The translations under genes and the position numbers were made by a program. The notes under the pieces were generated by a model. It had not been told where the DNA came from. It saw only the letters and a program-made list of their open reading frames with translations, and searched no databases. Positions 43,236 through 50,779 of a DNA stretch of 64,000 nucleotides are shown here, in pieces. Source of the DNA: Halovulum sp039180525 (lineage in GTDB: Bacteria; Pseudomonadota; Alphaproteobacteria; Rhodobacterales; Rhodobacteraceae); assembly GCA_039180525.1 (NCBI GenBank), contig JBCDDF010000003.1:62001-126000 (forward strand), written 5' to 3'. Each line of letters opens with the position of its first letter. Positions within the stretch are counted from its first letter, which is position 1.

Positions 43236-44087
43236 ATGATCCGGGAGGCGCCGCAATTGATGGTCAGCGCCGCGTGGCTTGAAAGCCATCTCGGCGCGCC
43301 GGATTTGCGTATTATCGATGCCAGTTGGTATCTGCCCGATATGGGCCGCGATGCCCGCGCCGAATACGACGCGCGGCATATTCCCGGCGCCCGCTTTTTC
43401 GACATCGACGATATTTCGGATGCCAAATCCGAATTGCCGCATATGGCCCCGCCGGTGGAGAAATTCATATCGCGCATGCGCGCGATGGGCATTGGCGACG
43501 GCCATAAGGTGGTGGTCTATGACGGCGCCGGGTTGTTTTCGGCCGCGCGCGTCTGGTGGCTGTTCCGCCATTTCGGCAAGCGCGATGTCGCTGTGCTGGA
43601 TGGCGGATTGCCGAAATGGCTGGAGGAGGGACGCCCGACAGAGGCGGTGCCGCCGACCCAGCGCGACCGCCACTTCACCGCGCGTCGCGATGCCAGCTTG
43701 GTCAAGGACGCCACCCAGGTTGCCGCTGCGGTGAAGCTGGGCGACTGGCAACTGGTCGATGCCCGCTCGCCCGAACGGTTCACGGGCGCGGAACAGGAAA
43801 CCCGGCCCGGCCTGCGGTCGGGCCATATGCCGGGGGCGCTGAACGTCCATTACCGGACGCTTTTGAATTCGGACGGAACAATGAAACAGGCCGCAGAGCT
43901 GCGTGCGGTCTTTGTAGAGGCGGGGGTCGATCTGGACCGCCCGGTGATCACGACCTGCGGGTCGGGGATTACCGCGGCGATCCTCTTTCTGGCGTTGGAG
44001 ATCGCCGGGCATGGGCAGCACGCCTTGTATGACGGGTCGTGGGCGGAATGGGGCCGCTACGGCGAGTTTACCGTCGAGAGTGGATGA
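43236..44087 (+). CDS. sseA: 3-mercaptopyruvate sulfurtransferase
   Basis: A 283-residue two-domain rhodanese-fold enzyme that moves sulfur from 3-mercaptopyruvate to thiols. The N-terminal inactive domain shows IIDASWYLPDMGRDARAEYDARHIPGARFFDID; the C-terminal active domain has LVDARSPERFTG and the loop CGSGIT with catalytic Cys241. CGSG is the mercaptopyruvate form, unlike the CRKG of thiosulfate sulfurtransferase. GGGGGAAG precedes ATG 43236. It is the first gene of a five-gene same-strand run ending with an aminotransferase and a mu-crystallin-type gene. Confidence 0.92.
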   Translation: MIREAPQLMVSAAWLESHLGAPDLRIIDASWYLPDMGRDARAEYDARHIPGARFFDIDDISDAKSELPHMAPPVEKFISRMRAMGIGDGHKVVVYDGAGLFSAARVWWLFRHFGKRDVAVLDGGLPKWLEEGRPTEAVPPTQRDRHFTARRDASLVKDATQVAAAVKLGDWQLVDARSPERFTGAEQETRPGLRSGHMPGALNVHYRTLLNSDGTMKQAAELRAVFVEAGVDLDRPVITTCGSGITAAILFLALEIAGHGQHALYDGSWAEWGRYGEFTVESG

Positions 44088-44112
44088 ATGGTGGAGCGAG
44101 TGGAGTGGGAAC

Positions 44113-44982
44113 ATGTTTTACTTTGTAATCGGCCCGAACAACTCGGGCACGACGGTCGTGTGCCAATATCTGGCGGCCCAAACGGGCGCCTATCTGCCGC
44201 CCTTCGGGCATAACGAAGGGCAGTTCGCGCCAGCGGTGCGCGACATGATGCGCCTCGATCCCTGGAATGCGAAGGCGCCCATCGATTGGGCCTTTGTCCG
44301 CCGCGAATGGGAGTCGTTGCTGCGCGACTCCGGCAAGACGGCCTTTGTCGAGGGGTCGCCGCCGAACCTGCTGCGCGCCGATGCGATGCTAGAGGCATTC
44401 GCCCCGGACTATCGCGCGATGTTCTTGATCGCAAACCCGTATATGTCGGTGGCGTCCAACCTGAAGAACTATGCCGTGCCGCCCCTGGGCCGCGCGCAAA
44501 TGGACACCGCCGTGGCCGACTGGCTGCGCAAGGCGCAGCGCATGCGTGAAAACGCCCGCCGCTGGCCCGACATACCGCTGGTCCGGTACGAGGATTTCTG
44601 CATCGACCCCAGCATCGTCGCCCATGCCTTCGGCTTCGACGGGAGTGCGCGCGCGCGCGTGGCGGGCAAAAAGACCACCGGGGCACGGGAAATCCGCGAC
44701 ATGACGGTGCGCAACATGGCGTTCCTCAAACCGGTGGAGGCCGATGCGTTGTCCGACCGCCTGGCGCCGCATGTTGATCTGCTGGAATTCTTTGGCTACG
44801 ACCTGCTGGATGCGAATGGATTTGCCGACCAGCTTTCCGCGGCTCCGGATTTGGCCGACCAAGGCCGCGCCACCCGCGCGGGTTGGGCGCGCCGGCAGGC
44901 GGTGACGGCGGCGGTGCGCTGGGGCCGGAAACAGGCCATGGGCTGGCGCAGCGCCTGGCGCGGCAGCCCGGCGGATGCCTGA
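44113..44982 (+). CDS. Sulfotransferase-like P-loop protein
   Basis: A 289-residue protein that begins directly with a P-loop-like segment, FVIGPNNSGTTVVCQYLAAQTG, resembling the PAPS 5'-phosphosulfate-binding loop of sulfotransferases. Further on there is LVRYEDFCIDPSIVAHAFGF, which matches the conserved RYED block of the family. There is no signal peptide. The C-terminal 40 residues are Arg/Trp-rich. The acceptor substrate is unknown. ATG 44113 has GGAGTGGGA before it; the long open frame overlapping sseA is not used. It overlaps the GNAT gene by 8 bp. Confidence 0.7.
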   Translation: MFYFVIGPNNSGTTVVCQYLAAQTGAYLPPFGHNEGQFAPAVRDMMRLDPWNAKAPIDWAFVRREWESLLRDSGKTAFVEGSPPNLLRADAMLEAFAPDYRAMFLIANPYMSVASNLKNYAVPPLGRAQMDTAVADWLRKAQRMRENARRWPDIPLVRYEDFCIDPSIVAHAFGFDGSARARVAGKKTTGAREIRDMTVRNMAFLKPVEADALSDRLAPHVDLLEFFGYDLLDANGFADQLSAAPDLADQGRATRAGWARRQAVTAAVRWGRKQAMGWRSAWRGSPADA

Positions 44983-45514
44983 ACCGGGGCGCGCCTATAC
45001 CGTAACCTATCTGGAAATGGCGGCCCGCCCCGCCTATGGCCGGCCCAGCGTTCCGCTGGGCCCGCCGACCGCGCTGATCCTGGCCGACAAGCCGCCGGTC
45101 TGGTACTTTCTCAGCCTCTACCGCGCCGTCGGCGCCGATTACGACTGGACCGACAAACTGTCGGTCGACCCGGCGGATCTGCAAGCCTTCGTGCAAGACC
45201 CCGCGATGGCACTTTACACCTTGATGCGCGACGGCTGGCCGGCCGGCTTCTTCATGCTCGATGCGCGCCGCCCCGGCATCTGCGATCTGGCCTATTTCGG
45301 CCTGGTGCCCCAGGCCATCGGCCTGGGCCTGGGCAAATACCTGCTGCGCACCGCGATCCATACCGCGTGGGACAAGCCCGGCGTCAGAAAATTGACCGTG
45401 CAGACCTGCACACTGGACCACCCCCGTGCGCTGGGCCTATACCAGAAGTCGGGCTTCGTGCCCGTCAGCCAAGAAACCATAGAGCCCCAACCCAAGGCCC
45501 CGCGCGATGCTTGA
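44975..45514 (+). CDS. GNAT family N-acetyltransferase
   Basis: A 179-residue acetyltransferase of the GNAT fold. The acetyl-CoA-binding motif A is GLVPQAIGLGLGKYLLRTAI (about 109-128), followed by the motif B region LTVQTCTLDHPRALGLYQKSGFV. The first ~45 residues are extra compared with minimal GNATs. It overlaps the sulfotransferase-like gene by 8 bp and the aminotransferase by 8 bp, so all three are expressed together. The acceptor cannot be predicted from sequence. Confidence 0.85.
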   Translation: MPEPGRAYTVTYLEMAARPAYGRPSVPLGPPTALILADKPPVWYFLSLYRAVGADYDWTDKLSVDPADLQAFVQDPAMALYTLMRDGWPAGFFMLDARRPGICDLAYFGLVPQAIGLGLGKYLLRTAIHTAWDKPGVRKLTVQTCTLDHPRALGLYQKSGFVPVSQETIEPQPKAPRDA

Positions 45515-46685
45515 CGCCCTCACCCCGCAGCCGCCCGACAAAATCATCGAACTGATCGGGCTGTTCCGCGCCGACCCGCGCGACGACAAGGTCGACCTTG
45601 GCGTCGGCGTCTACAAGGACGCGGACGGCCACACCCCGGTGATGCGCGCGGTGAAATCGGCAGAGACGCGGCTGCTGCAATCCCAGGACAGCAAATCCTA
45701 TGTCGGGTTGCTGGGCGATCTGGGCTTTGTCGATGCCATGCGCGATCTGGTGCTGGGCGATGCCGTGACCGCCGACCGCGTGGCCGGGGCGCAGGCGCCC
45801 GGCGGTACCGGTGCGATCCACCAGCTGATGGAACTGATCCGCCTGGCGCGGCCCGACGCGCGGATCTGGTACTCCAACCCGACCTGGCCCAACCACCCGG
45901 CAATGGTGCGCCATATGGGCTTTGCCGCCGGCACCTATCGGTATTTCGATACGGCCACCCGCGGCGTCGATTTCGATGCCATGATGACCGATCTGGCCGG
46001 CATCGGCCCGGGCGATGTGGTCATTCTGCACGGCTGTTGCCACAACCCGACCGGGGCCAATCTCAGCGCCGATCAGTGGCAGGCGGTCACCGATCTGATC
46101 CTGAAAACCGGCGCGCTGCCTTTTGTCGATTTCGCCTATCAGGGCTTCGGCGACGGGTTGGAGGCCGATGCCGCCGCGGTTCGTGCGATGGCGGGCCGCG
46201 TGCCGCAATTGCTGGTCGCGGCAAGCTGTTCCAAGAATTTCGGGCTTTATCGCGACCGCGTCGGCGCCGCCTTCGCCATTTGCGCCGATGGCGAAACCCA
46301 GTCGCTTGCGCAGGGTGCGCTGGCCTCTTTGAACCGGATGAACTTTTCCTTTCCGCCCGATCACGGCGCCAAGGTGGTGGAGATCATTCTGAAAGATCCC
46401 GATTTGCGCGCCGACTGGCAGGCCGAATTGGACGAGATGCGCGGGCGCATGCTCGATCTGCGCCGGTCGCTGGCCGATGCCCTGCGGCGAGAGACCAATT
46501 CCGACATGTTCGATTTCGTCGCTCATCATCGCGGCATGTTCTCGCGCCTGGGCCTGGCGCCGGATGCCGTGGCGAAACTGCGCGACGATGGGATTTATAT
46601 GGTCGGCGACAGCCGCGTGAACATCGCCGGCCTGCCCGAGGGCAATATGGACCGGCTGGCCAAGGCGATCGCCGCGGTCGCGTGA
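45507..46685 (+). CDS. Class I aromatic/aspartate aminotransferase (TyrB/AspC type)
   Basis: A 392-residue PLP aminotransferase of subgroup I-alpha. Landmarks are VDLGVGVYKDADG, GGTGAIHQLMELI, WYSNPTWPNHPAM, LHGCCHNPTGANLS, and the PLP lysine Lys243 in SCSKNFGLYRDRVG, with the conserved Arg near the C-terminus (INIAGL-like VNIAGL). Such enzymes transaminate aromatic amino acids, aspartate and also cysteine. The last activity would make mercaptopyruvate, the substrate of the sulfurtransferase in the same run. It overlaps the next gene by 4 bp. Confidence 0.9.
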   Translation: MLDALTPQPPDKIIELIGLFRADPRDDKVDLGVGVYKDADGHTPVMRAVKSAETRLLQSQDSKSYVGLLGDLGFVDAMRDLVLGDAVTADRVAGAQAPGGTGAIHQLMELIRLARPDARIWYSNPTWPNHPAMVRHMGFAAGTYRYFDTATRGVDFDAMMTDLAGIGPGDVVILHGCCHNPTGANLSADQWQAVTDLILKTGALPFVDFAYQGFGDGLEADAAAVRAMAGRVPQLLVAASCSKNFGLYRDRVGAAFAICADGETQSLAQGALASLNRMNFSFPPDHGAKVVEIILKDPDLRADWQAELDEMRGRMLDLRRSLADALRRETNSDMFDFVAHHRGMFSRLGLAPDAVAKLRDDGIYMVGDSRVNIAGLPEGNMDRLAKAIAAVA

Positions 46686-47599
46686 GCGTTCCCTACATCA
46701 CCGAGGCATCGGTTGGTGTGCTGGAATGGTCGGCCGTGGCGGATGCCATCGCCGCCGGCCATCGCGGGCCACGCGCGAAGTTGTCCGATCAATTGCTGTC
46801 CGAGGGAGAGGATCGGATCCTGTCCCGCGCCGCCTGGATCGCGGGCCGGGGCGCGGCGGTGAAATCGGTCACCGTGATCCCCGGCAATGCCGCGCTCGGG
46901 CGGCCCACGATCCACGGCGCGATGCTGCTTTTTGATGCCGCGGGCGCGGTGGCGGCGGTCATCGACAGCGCGCTGGTCACCCGGCTCAAGACCGCCGGCG
47001 ACAGTCTGTTGGGCGCGCGGCTTTTGGCCCGTCCCGATGCGCGGCGGCTGGTGATCCTGGGCGCCGGCAATGTGGCGCGGTCGCTGACCGCGGCCTATCG
47101 CACGCAGTGGCCGGATCTGCAGATCGCCATCTGGAACCGCAACCCCGCCCGCGCCGAGGCTTTGGCCGCAGAGACCGCAGCGACCGCCGTCACCGACCTG
47201 CCCGCGGCGGTGGGCGCGGCGGATATCGTCGCCACCGCCACGCTCAGCCCGACGCCGATCCTGCAGGGCGCGTTGCTGAGCCCCGGAACCCATGTCGATC
47301 TGATCGGCGCCTTCACGCCGGATATGCGCGAGGCCGACGATGCCGTCCTCACCCGCGGTCGCATCTTCGTCGACAGCCGCGAAACGACGCTGGACCATAT
47401 CGGCGAAATCCGCGACCCGCTGACCCGCGGGGTGATCGCGCCTCAGGACATCCTGGGCGATTTCTACGATCTGTGCACCGGCGCCCCCGGCCGCACGGCG
47501 CCCGAGCAGATCACCGTCTTCAAGAACGGCGGCGGCGCGCATATGGACCTTATGACCGGCCGGTTGATCTTCGAGGCGTGGAAAAAAGTTCAAGGCTAA
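46682..47599 (+). CDS. Ornithine cyclodeaminase / mu-crystallin family protein
   Basis: A 305-residue Rossmann-fold protein of the OCD/CRYM family. VKSVTVIPGN contains the substrate-binding lysine region, GAMLLFDAAGAVAAVIDS and ALVTRLKTAGDSLLGARLL are the family blocks, and LVILGAGNVARSL is the NAD(P) motif. Members include ornithine cyclodeaminase, alanine dehydrogenase and ketimine reductases; the sequence alone does not decide. It starts with GTG overlapping the aminotransferase stop (GTGA). Coupling to an aminotransferase favours an imine or ketimine reductase role over ornithine cyclisation. Confidence 0.82.
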   Translation: MSVPYITEASVGVLEWSAVADAIAAGHRGPRAKLSDQLLSEGEDRILSRAAWIAGRGAAVKSVTVIPGNAALGRPTIHGAMLLFDAAGAVAAVIDSALVTRLKTAGDSLLGARLLARPDARRLVILGAGNVARSLTAAYRTQWPDLQIAIWNRNPARAEALAAETAATAVTDLPAAVGAADIVATATLSPTPILQGALLSPGTHVDLIGAFTPDMREADDAVLTRGRIFVDSRETTLDHIGEIRDPLTRGVIAPQDILGDFYDLCTGAPGRTAPEQITVFKNGGGAHMDLMTGRLIFEAWKKVQG

Positions 47600-47619
47600 A
47601 CCAACCGTCATCGGCGCGC

Positions 47620-47707
47620 GATGGGGTAAAACCCCATCCTACGGCGTTGCATCGCGATGGGTAACTCTCATCTCGCCGAACCCCGTAGGATGGGTTTCCA
47701 ACCCATC
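47620..47707. repeat. Palindromic repeat cluster with GTAGGATGGG core
   Basis: Nested inverted repeats after the OCD-family gene: GATGGGGT-AAA-ACCCCATC at 47620-47638, GATGGGTT-TCC-AACCCATC at 47689-47707, and CCCATCCTACGG (47633-47644) paired with CCGTAGGATGGG (47683-47694). This looks like a small MITE-like or BIME-like interspersed element. It may also act as the transcript end of the sseA-to-OCD run. Confidence 0.65.
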
Positions 47708-47999
47708 CTCCTCGCGTCCAAAGCCGAGACGCACAGCGCCGCAACCCATCCCGCCCCGGCCCAGAACCAAGGCGCGCAGCGCCGCCGGGCCATCGCCCGT
47801 CCGCCCCCTCGGGCGGGCGATTTGCAGCCTCCACCCAAAGAACTGCCGTACGACGGGGTTACGCCATAAACCGCCCAGACCCACCCCCGGTCGCCCCCCC
47901 GGCGAACGGGCAATGACCCTCTCGCTGCACCCGGATGCAGCGGTCTTAACGCCGCCGCAACTCATCTTAACCGCACCCGCCAACGGGCCGATCTGCCAG
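47708..47999. other. Gene-free GC-rich spacer
   Basis: No credible gene or RNA. It contains one clear interrupted palindrome at about 47790-47822 (ATCGCCCG ... CGGGCGAT) that can form a hairpin. The rest is featureless to my reading. Confidence 0.5.
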
Positions 48000-48032
48000 A
48001 CGCTTGCCAGACGCATGCCATACGCTTGCCAG
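48000..48032 (+). repeat. Three tandem 11-bp repeats
   Basis: ACGCTTGCCAG, ACGCATGCCAT, ACGCTTGCCAG in direct tandem, with a partial TGCCAG unit just before. The array ends 5 bp from the rsmD stop codon. The 11-bp period is close to one helical turn. Confidence 0.6.
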
Positions 48033-48037
48033 CCCCG

Positions 48038-48595
48038 TTAACGAATGCGCAGAAACCGCAGCACCGTCTCCCCCTGACGCCGCGTATCGACCGGCTCCGC
48101 CCATTCCGGCACCGCCACATCGCCGCCCTCTTCCCAGACGATCACCGCGCCCGCCGCCAGCCAGTCGCCATCCCGCGCCGAGGCCAGCGCGCGTTCGCCC
48201 AACCCCTTGCCATAAGGCGGATCGAGGAAGATCAGCCCGTAGGGCGCAGCGCGGTTCTGGCCCAGCCTCGTGGCGTCGCGGCGATAGATCTTGGCGATCC
48301 CGGTGGCGCCCAGCCGATCCATGTTGTCGCGCAAAAGCGCCCGCGCCTTGACCCCGTCATCCACGAACAGCGCCCGCGCCGCGCCGCGGCTCAACGCCTC
48401 GAATCCCAATGCGCCGGTCCCGGCGAAAAGATCCAGCACGCGCGCCTCCGCCAGCGGCGGAAAATCCCCATGTTCCAGTATGTTAAACAGGCTTTCCCGC
48501 ACCCGGTCCGCCGTCGGACGCAGATGCGCCGCCGTGTCGCCAGACCCCAACGCGGCCAGCCCCCGGCCTTTCCAGCGGCCGCCCACGATGCGCAT
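48038..48595 (-). CDS. rsmD: 16S rRNA (guanine966-N2)-methyltransferase RsmD
   Basis: A 185-residue SAM methyltransferase that modifies G966 of 16S rRNA. MRIVGGRWKGRGL at the start, RPTADRVRESLFNIL, the SAM motif VLDLFAGTGALGFEALSRGA, and the catalytic FLDPPYGKG are all present. ATG 48595 overlaps the upstream flavoprotein stop by 1 bp, so the two are coupled; the longer open frame has no family match. Confidence 0.96.
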   Translation of the reverse strand: MRIVGGRWKGRGLAALGSGDTAAHLRPTADRVRESLFNILEHGDFPPLAEARVLDLFAGTGALGFEALSRGAARALFVDDGVKARALLRDNMDRLGATGIAKIYRRDATRLGQNRAAPYGLIFLDPPYGKGLGERALASARDGDWLAAGAVIVWEEGGDVAVPEWAEPVDTRRQGETVLRFLRIR

Positions 48596-49812
48596 CAGAC
48601 CGCCGCCATCTCCTTCAGATTGCGGGCGCCATCGGTGATCAGATCCGCGTCCGGCGACAGCCCTGCCTCGATCCAGCGCTTGCCCATCATATAGGCGCGC
48701 GGGTCGTTCATCGCGTCCACCGCCAAAAGGGTTTGGCCCTTGAAATACCACACGGAATAGGCGCCCTCCCGGTCGCCTTGGCGGGTGACGGTGGTGTCGT
48801 AGCCATCGTTCAGACCGGCGATCTGCAGCTTGACGTCGTACTGATCGGACCAGAACCACGGGGTCGCGAAATAACCCGCCGGCCGGTCGAGCATCGCCTC
48901 CGCCACGGCCTCGGCCTGATCGATCGCGTTGGGCACCGATTCCAGCCTGATCCGCCGGCCGCGATGTGGGAAAGAGGTACAATCGCCCGCCGCAAAGATA
49001 TGCCGGTCGCTGGTGCGCCCGCGGCTGTCGACGCAGATGCCGTCATTGGTGCGCAGGCCAGAGATCTCCGCCAGCCAGGTATCGGGCTCGATCCCGATCC
49101 CTGCAATCACGAAATCCACGTCGATGGCGCAGCCGTCGGTCAGTTCCGCCCGCATCACGCGACCGTCCTCGCCGACCAGCCGTTCCAGCCCGATCCCCTC
49201 GCGCATATCGACACCGTGAGAGCAGTGCAGATCCCTGAAATAATTCGATGTTTCGGGCGCAGCCACCCGGCGGAGGATCCTTTCCGCCATCTCGATCAAC
49301 GTCACCTTCAACCCGCGGTCCGCGGCCACCGCCGCGGCCTCCAGCCCGATATAGCCGCCGCCCACGATCAGCACCCGTGCGCCCTTTTTGAACTCCGGCG
49401 CCATGGCGTCGATATCGGCCACCGTGCGCACCGAATAGACCCCGTCCAGATCGCCGCCCGCAGCCCGCGGCAAACACCGCGGCTTGGACCCGGTGGTCAG
49501 GGCCAAGCGTTCGTAAGGCACCCGCGAACCGTCGGCCAGGTGCACCCGTTGCGCCTCGCGATTGATGCCCGTGGCGCGCGCGCCCAGCATCAGCGTGATG
49601 TCCTTCTGCTCATAGAAGGAATGCGGCTTCAAAAACAGCCGTTCGCGTTCCAACTCGCCTTGCAGATAGGCTTTGGACAGGGGTGGGCGTTGGTAAGGCG
49701 GGCAGGATTCCTCGCCGATGAGGGTAAGCTCTCCGTCATAGCCCAGCACCCGCAGGCGCTCGACCAAGGAGGCGCCGGCCTGACCGGCGCCGATGATCAC
49801 GATCCCTGCCAT
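48595..49812 (-). CDS. FAD/NAD(P)-dependent ferredoxin reductase-type oxidoreductase
   Basis: A 405-residue flavoprotein of the putidaredoxin/rhodocoxin-reductase type. The FAD motif GAGQAG is at 8-13, CPPYQRPPLSKAYL follows, the NAD motif VLIVGGGYIGLEAAA is near 145, and IFAAGDCTSF is the second FAD block; the C-terminal reductase domain includes WFWSDQYDVKLQIAGL. Such enzymes pass electrons from NADH to a [2Fe-2S] ferredoxin for a P450 or oxygenase. Neither partner is nearby, so the physiological acceptor is unknown. Confidence 0.88.
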   Translation of the reverse strand: MAGIVIIGAGQAGASLVERLRVLGYDGELTLIGEESCPPYQRPPLSKAYLQGELERERLFLKPHSFYEQKDITLMLGARATGINREAQRVHLADGSRVPYERLALTTGSKPRCLPRAAGGDLDGVYSVRTVADIDAMAPEFKKGARVLIVGGGYIGLEAAAVAADRGLKVTLIEMAERILRRVAAPETSNYFRDLHCSHGVDMREGIGLERLVGEDGRVMRAELTDGCAIDVDFVIAGIGIEPDTWLAEISGLRTNDGICVDSRGRTSDRHIFAAGDCTSFPHRGRRIRLESVPNAIDQAEAVAEAMLDRPAGYFATPWFWSDQYDVKLQIAGLNDGYDTTVTRQGDREGAYSVWYFKGQTLLAVDAMNDPRAYMMGKRWIEAGLSPDADLITDGARNLKEMAAV

Positions 49813-49895
49813 AGGGCACTTGCCCCCCTGTGAAATCCGTCCCCGTGTCTATATGACCCTCGCTGATGGGGAAACAAAAGCGCAAAGGACATGCC

Positions 49896-50384
49896 ATGGC
49901 TATTTCCGTCGGAGATCCGCTGCCCGAGTCGTCGTTTCTGGTTCTGGGTGAGGGCGGCCCGCAATCTGTGTCCACCGCAGACCTGGTTGGCGACGGCAAA
50001 ACCGTGATCTTCGGTTTGCCAGGCGCCTATACCGGCACCTGCACCACCGCGCATATGCCGAGTTTCATCCGTTCCAAGGACGCGCTGGCGGCCAAGGGCG
50101 TGACCGGGATCCTGTGCGTGGCGGTGAACGATCCCTTCGTGCTGGCGGCCTGGGATGAGAGCACCGGCGCGGGTGCGGCGGGGATCAAACTGCTGGGTGA
50201 CGCCTCGGGCGATTTCACCCGGGCGGTGGGGATGGATTTCGACGCCCCTCCGGCAGGTCTGTTTGGCCGATCCAAGCGGTATTCCATGGTCGTGGAGGGC
50301 GGAACGGTCACGCATATCAACGTCGAGGACAACCCCGGCGTCTGCAACATCTCTGCCGGTGAAACCCTGGTGGACCAACTGTAG
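49896..50384 (+). CDS. Peroxiredoxin, Prx5-type
   Basis: A 162-residue thiol peroxidase that reduces H2O2 and organic hydroperoxides. The active-site motif Pro42-x3-Thr46-x2-Cys49 (LPGAYTGTCTTAHMPSF) carries the peroxidatic Cys49. A possible resolving Cys sits in NPGVCNISAGETLVDQL near the C-terminus. Cytoplasmic, no signal. ATG 49896 with AAAGGAC upstream is preferred to the in-frame Met ten codons earlier. It is divergent from the flavoprotein gene, whose start is 83 bp away. Confidence 0.92.
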   Translation: MAISVGDPLPESSFLVLGEGGPQSVSTADLVGDGKTVIFGLPGAYTGTCTTAHMPSFIRSKDALAAKGVTGILCVAVNDPFVLAAWDESTGAGAAGIKLLGDASGDFTRAVGMDFDAPPAGLFGRSKRYSMVVEGGTVTHINVEDNPGVCNISAGETLVDQL

Positions 50385-50395
50385 TCGCGCAACGC

Positions 50396-50477
50396 GTCCC
50401 GGATGCCGCCACGGCAATCCGGGACCTCACCGCCGGTCGTCACGCCTGGCCAGAGGTCCCGGCGCTGCGGCCGGGAC
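50396..50477. repeat. Two GTCCCGG-type palindromes
   Basis: GTCCCGGAT (50396-50404) pairs with ATCCGGGAC (50417-50425), and GTCCCGGC (50456-50463) pairs with GCCGGGAC (50470-50477). They fill the gap between the convergent peroxiredoxin and pterin-dehydratase genes and belong to the family also seen at 1137 and 23851. They may end both transcripts. Confidence 0.6.
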
Positions 50478-50482
50478 GCGGG

Positions 50483-50779
50483 TCACTTGGCGCGGGCGTC
50501 CATCTGAGCGGCCAGGGTGGTGTCCAACTCGGTCAGCCCGTCCGCGTCATGGGTGATCAGTTTGACCTTTACCCGGTTATAGACATTCGCCCATTCGGGG
50601 TGATGGTCCATCTTTTCCGCCACTGTCGCCACCGCCATCATCCAACCTATGGCAGAAGCGAAGTCTTTGAATTCGAACTCTTTTTCCAATGCGTCGCGGT
50701 CGCCGTCAAGCCGCCAACCGCCGCTCAGCAGCGGCTCTAACGCGGAATCGCGGGCGGCGCCGGTCAGTTTTTCTGCCAT
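50483..50779 (-). CDS. phhB: Pterin-4a-carbinolamine dehydratase
   Basis: A 98-residue dehydratase that regenerates dihydropterin from 4a-hydroxytetrahydropterin, normally for phenylalanine hydroxylase. The signature KMDHHPEWANVYNRVKVKLITHDADGLTELD is complete, with the paired catalytic histidines. The start at ATG 50779 gives the usual family length and overlaps the end of the COG3146 gene by 16 bp. No phenylalanine hydroxylase gene is in the window. Confidence 0.93.
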   Translation of the reverse strand: MAEKLTGAARDSALEPLLSGGWRLDGDRDALEKEFEFKDFASAIGWMMAVATVAEKMDHHPEWANVYNRVKVKLITHDADGLTELDTTLAAQMDARAK

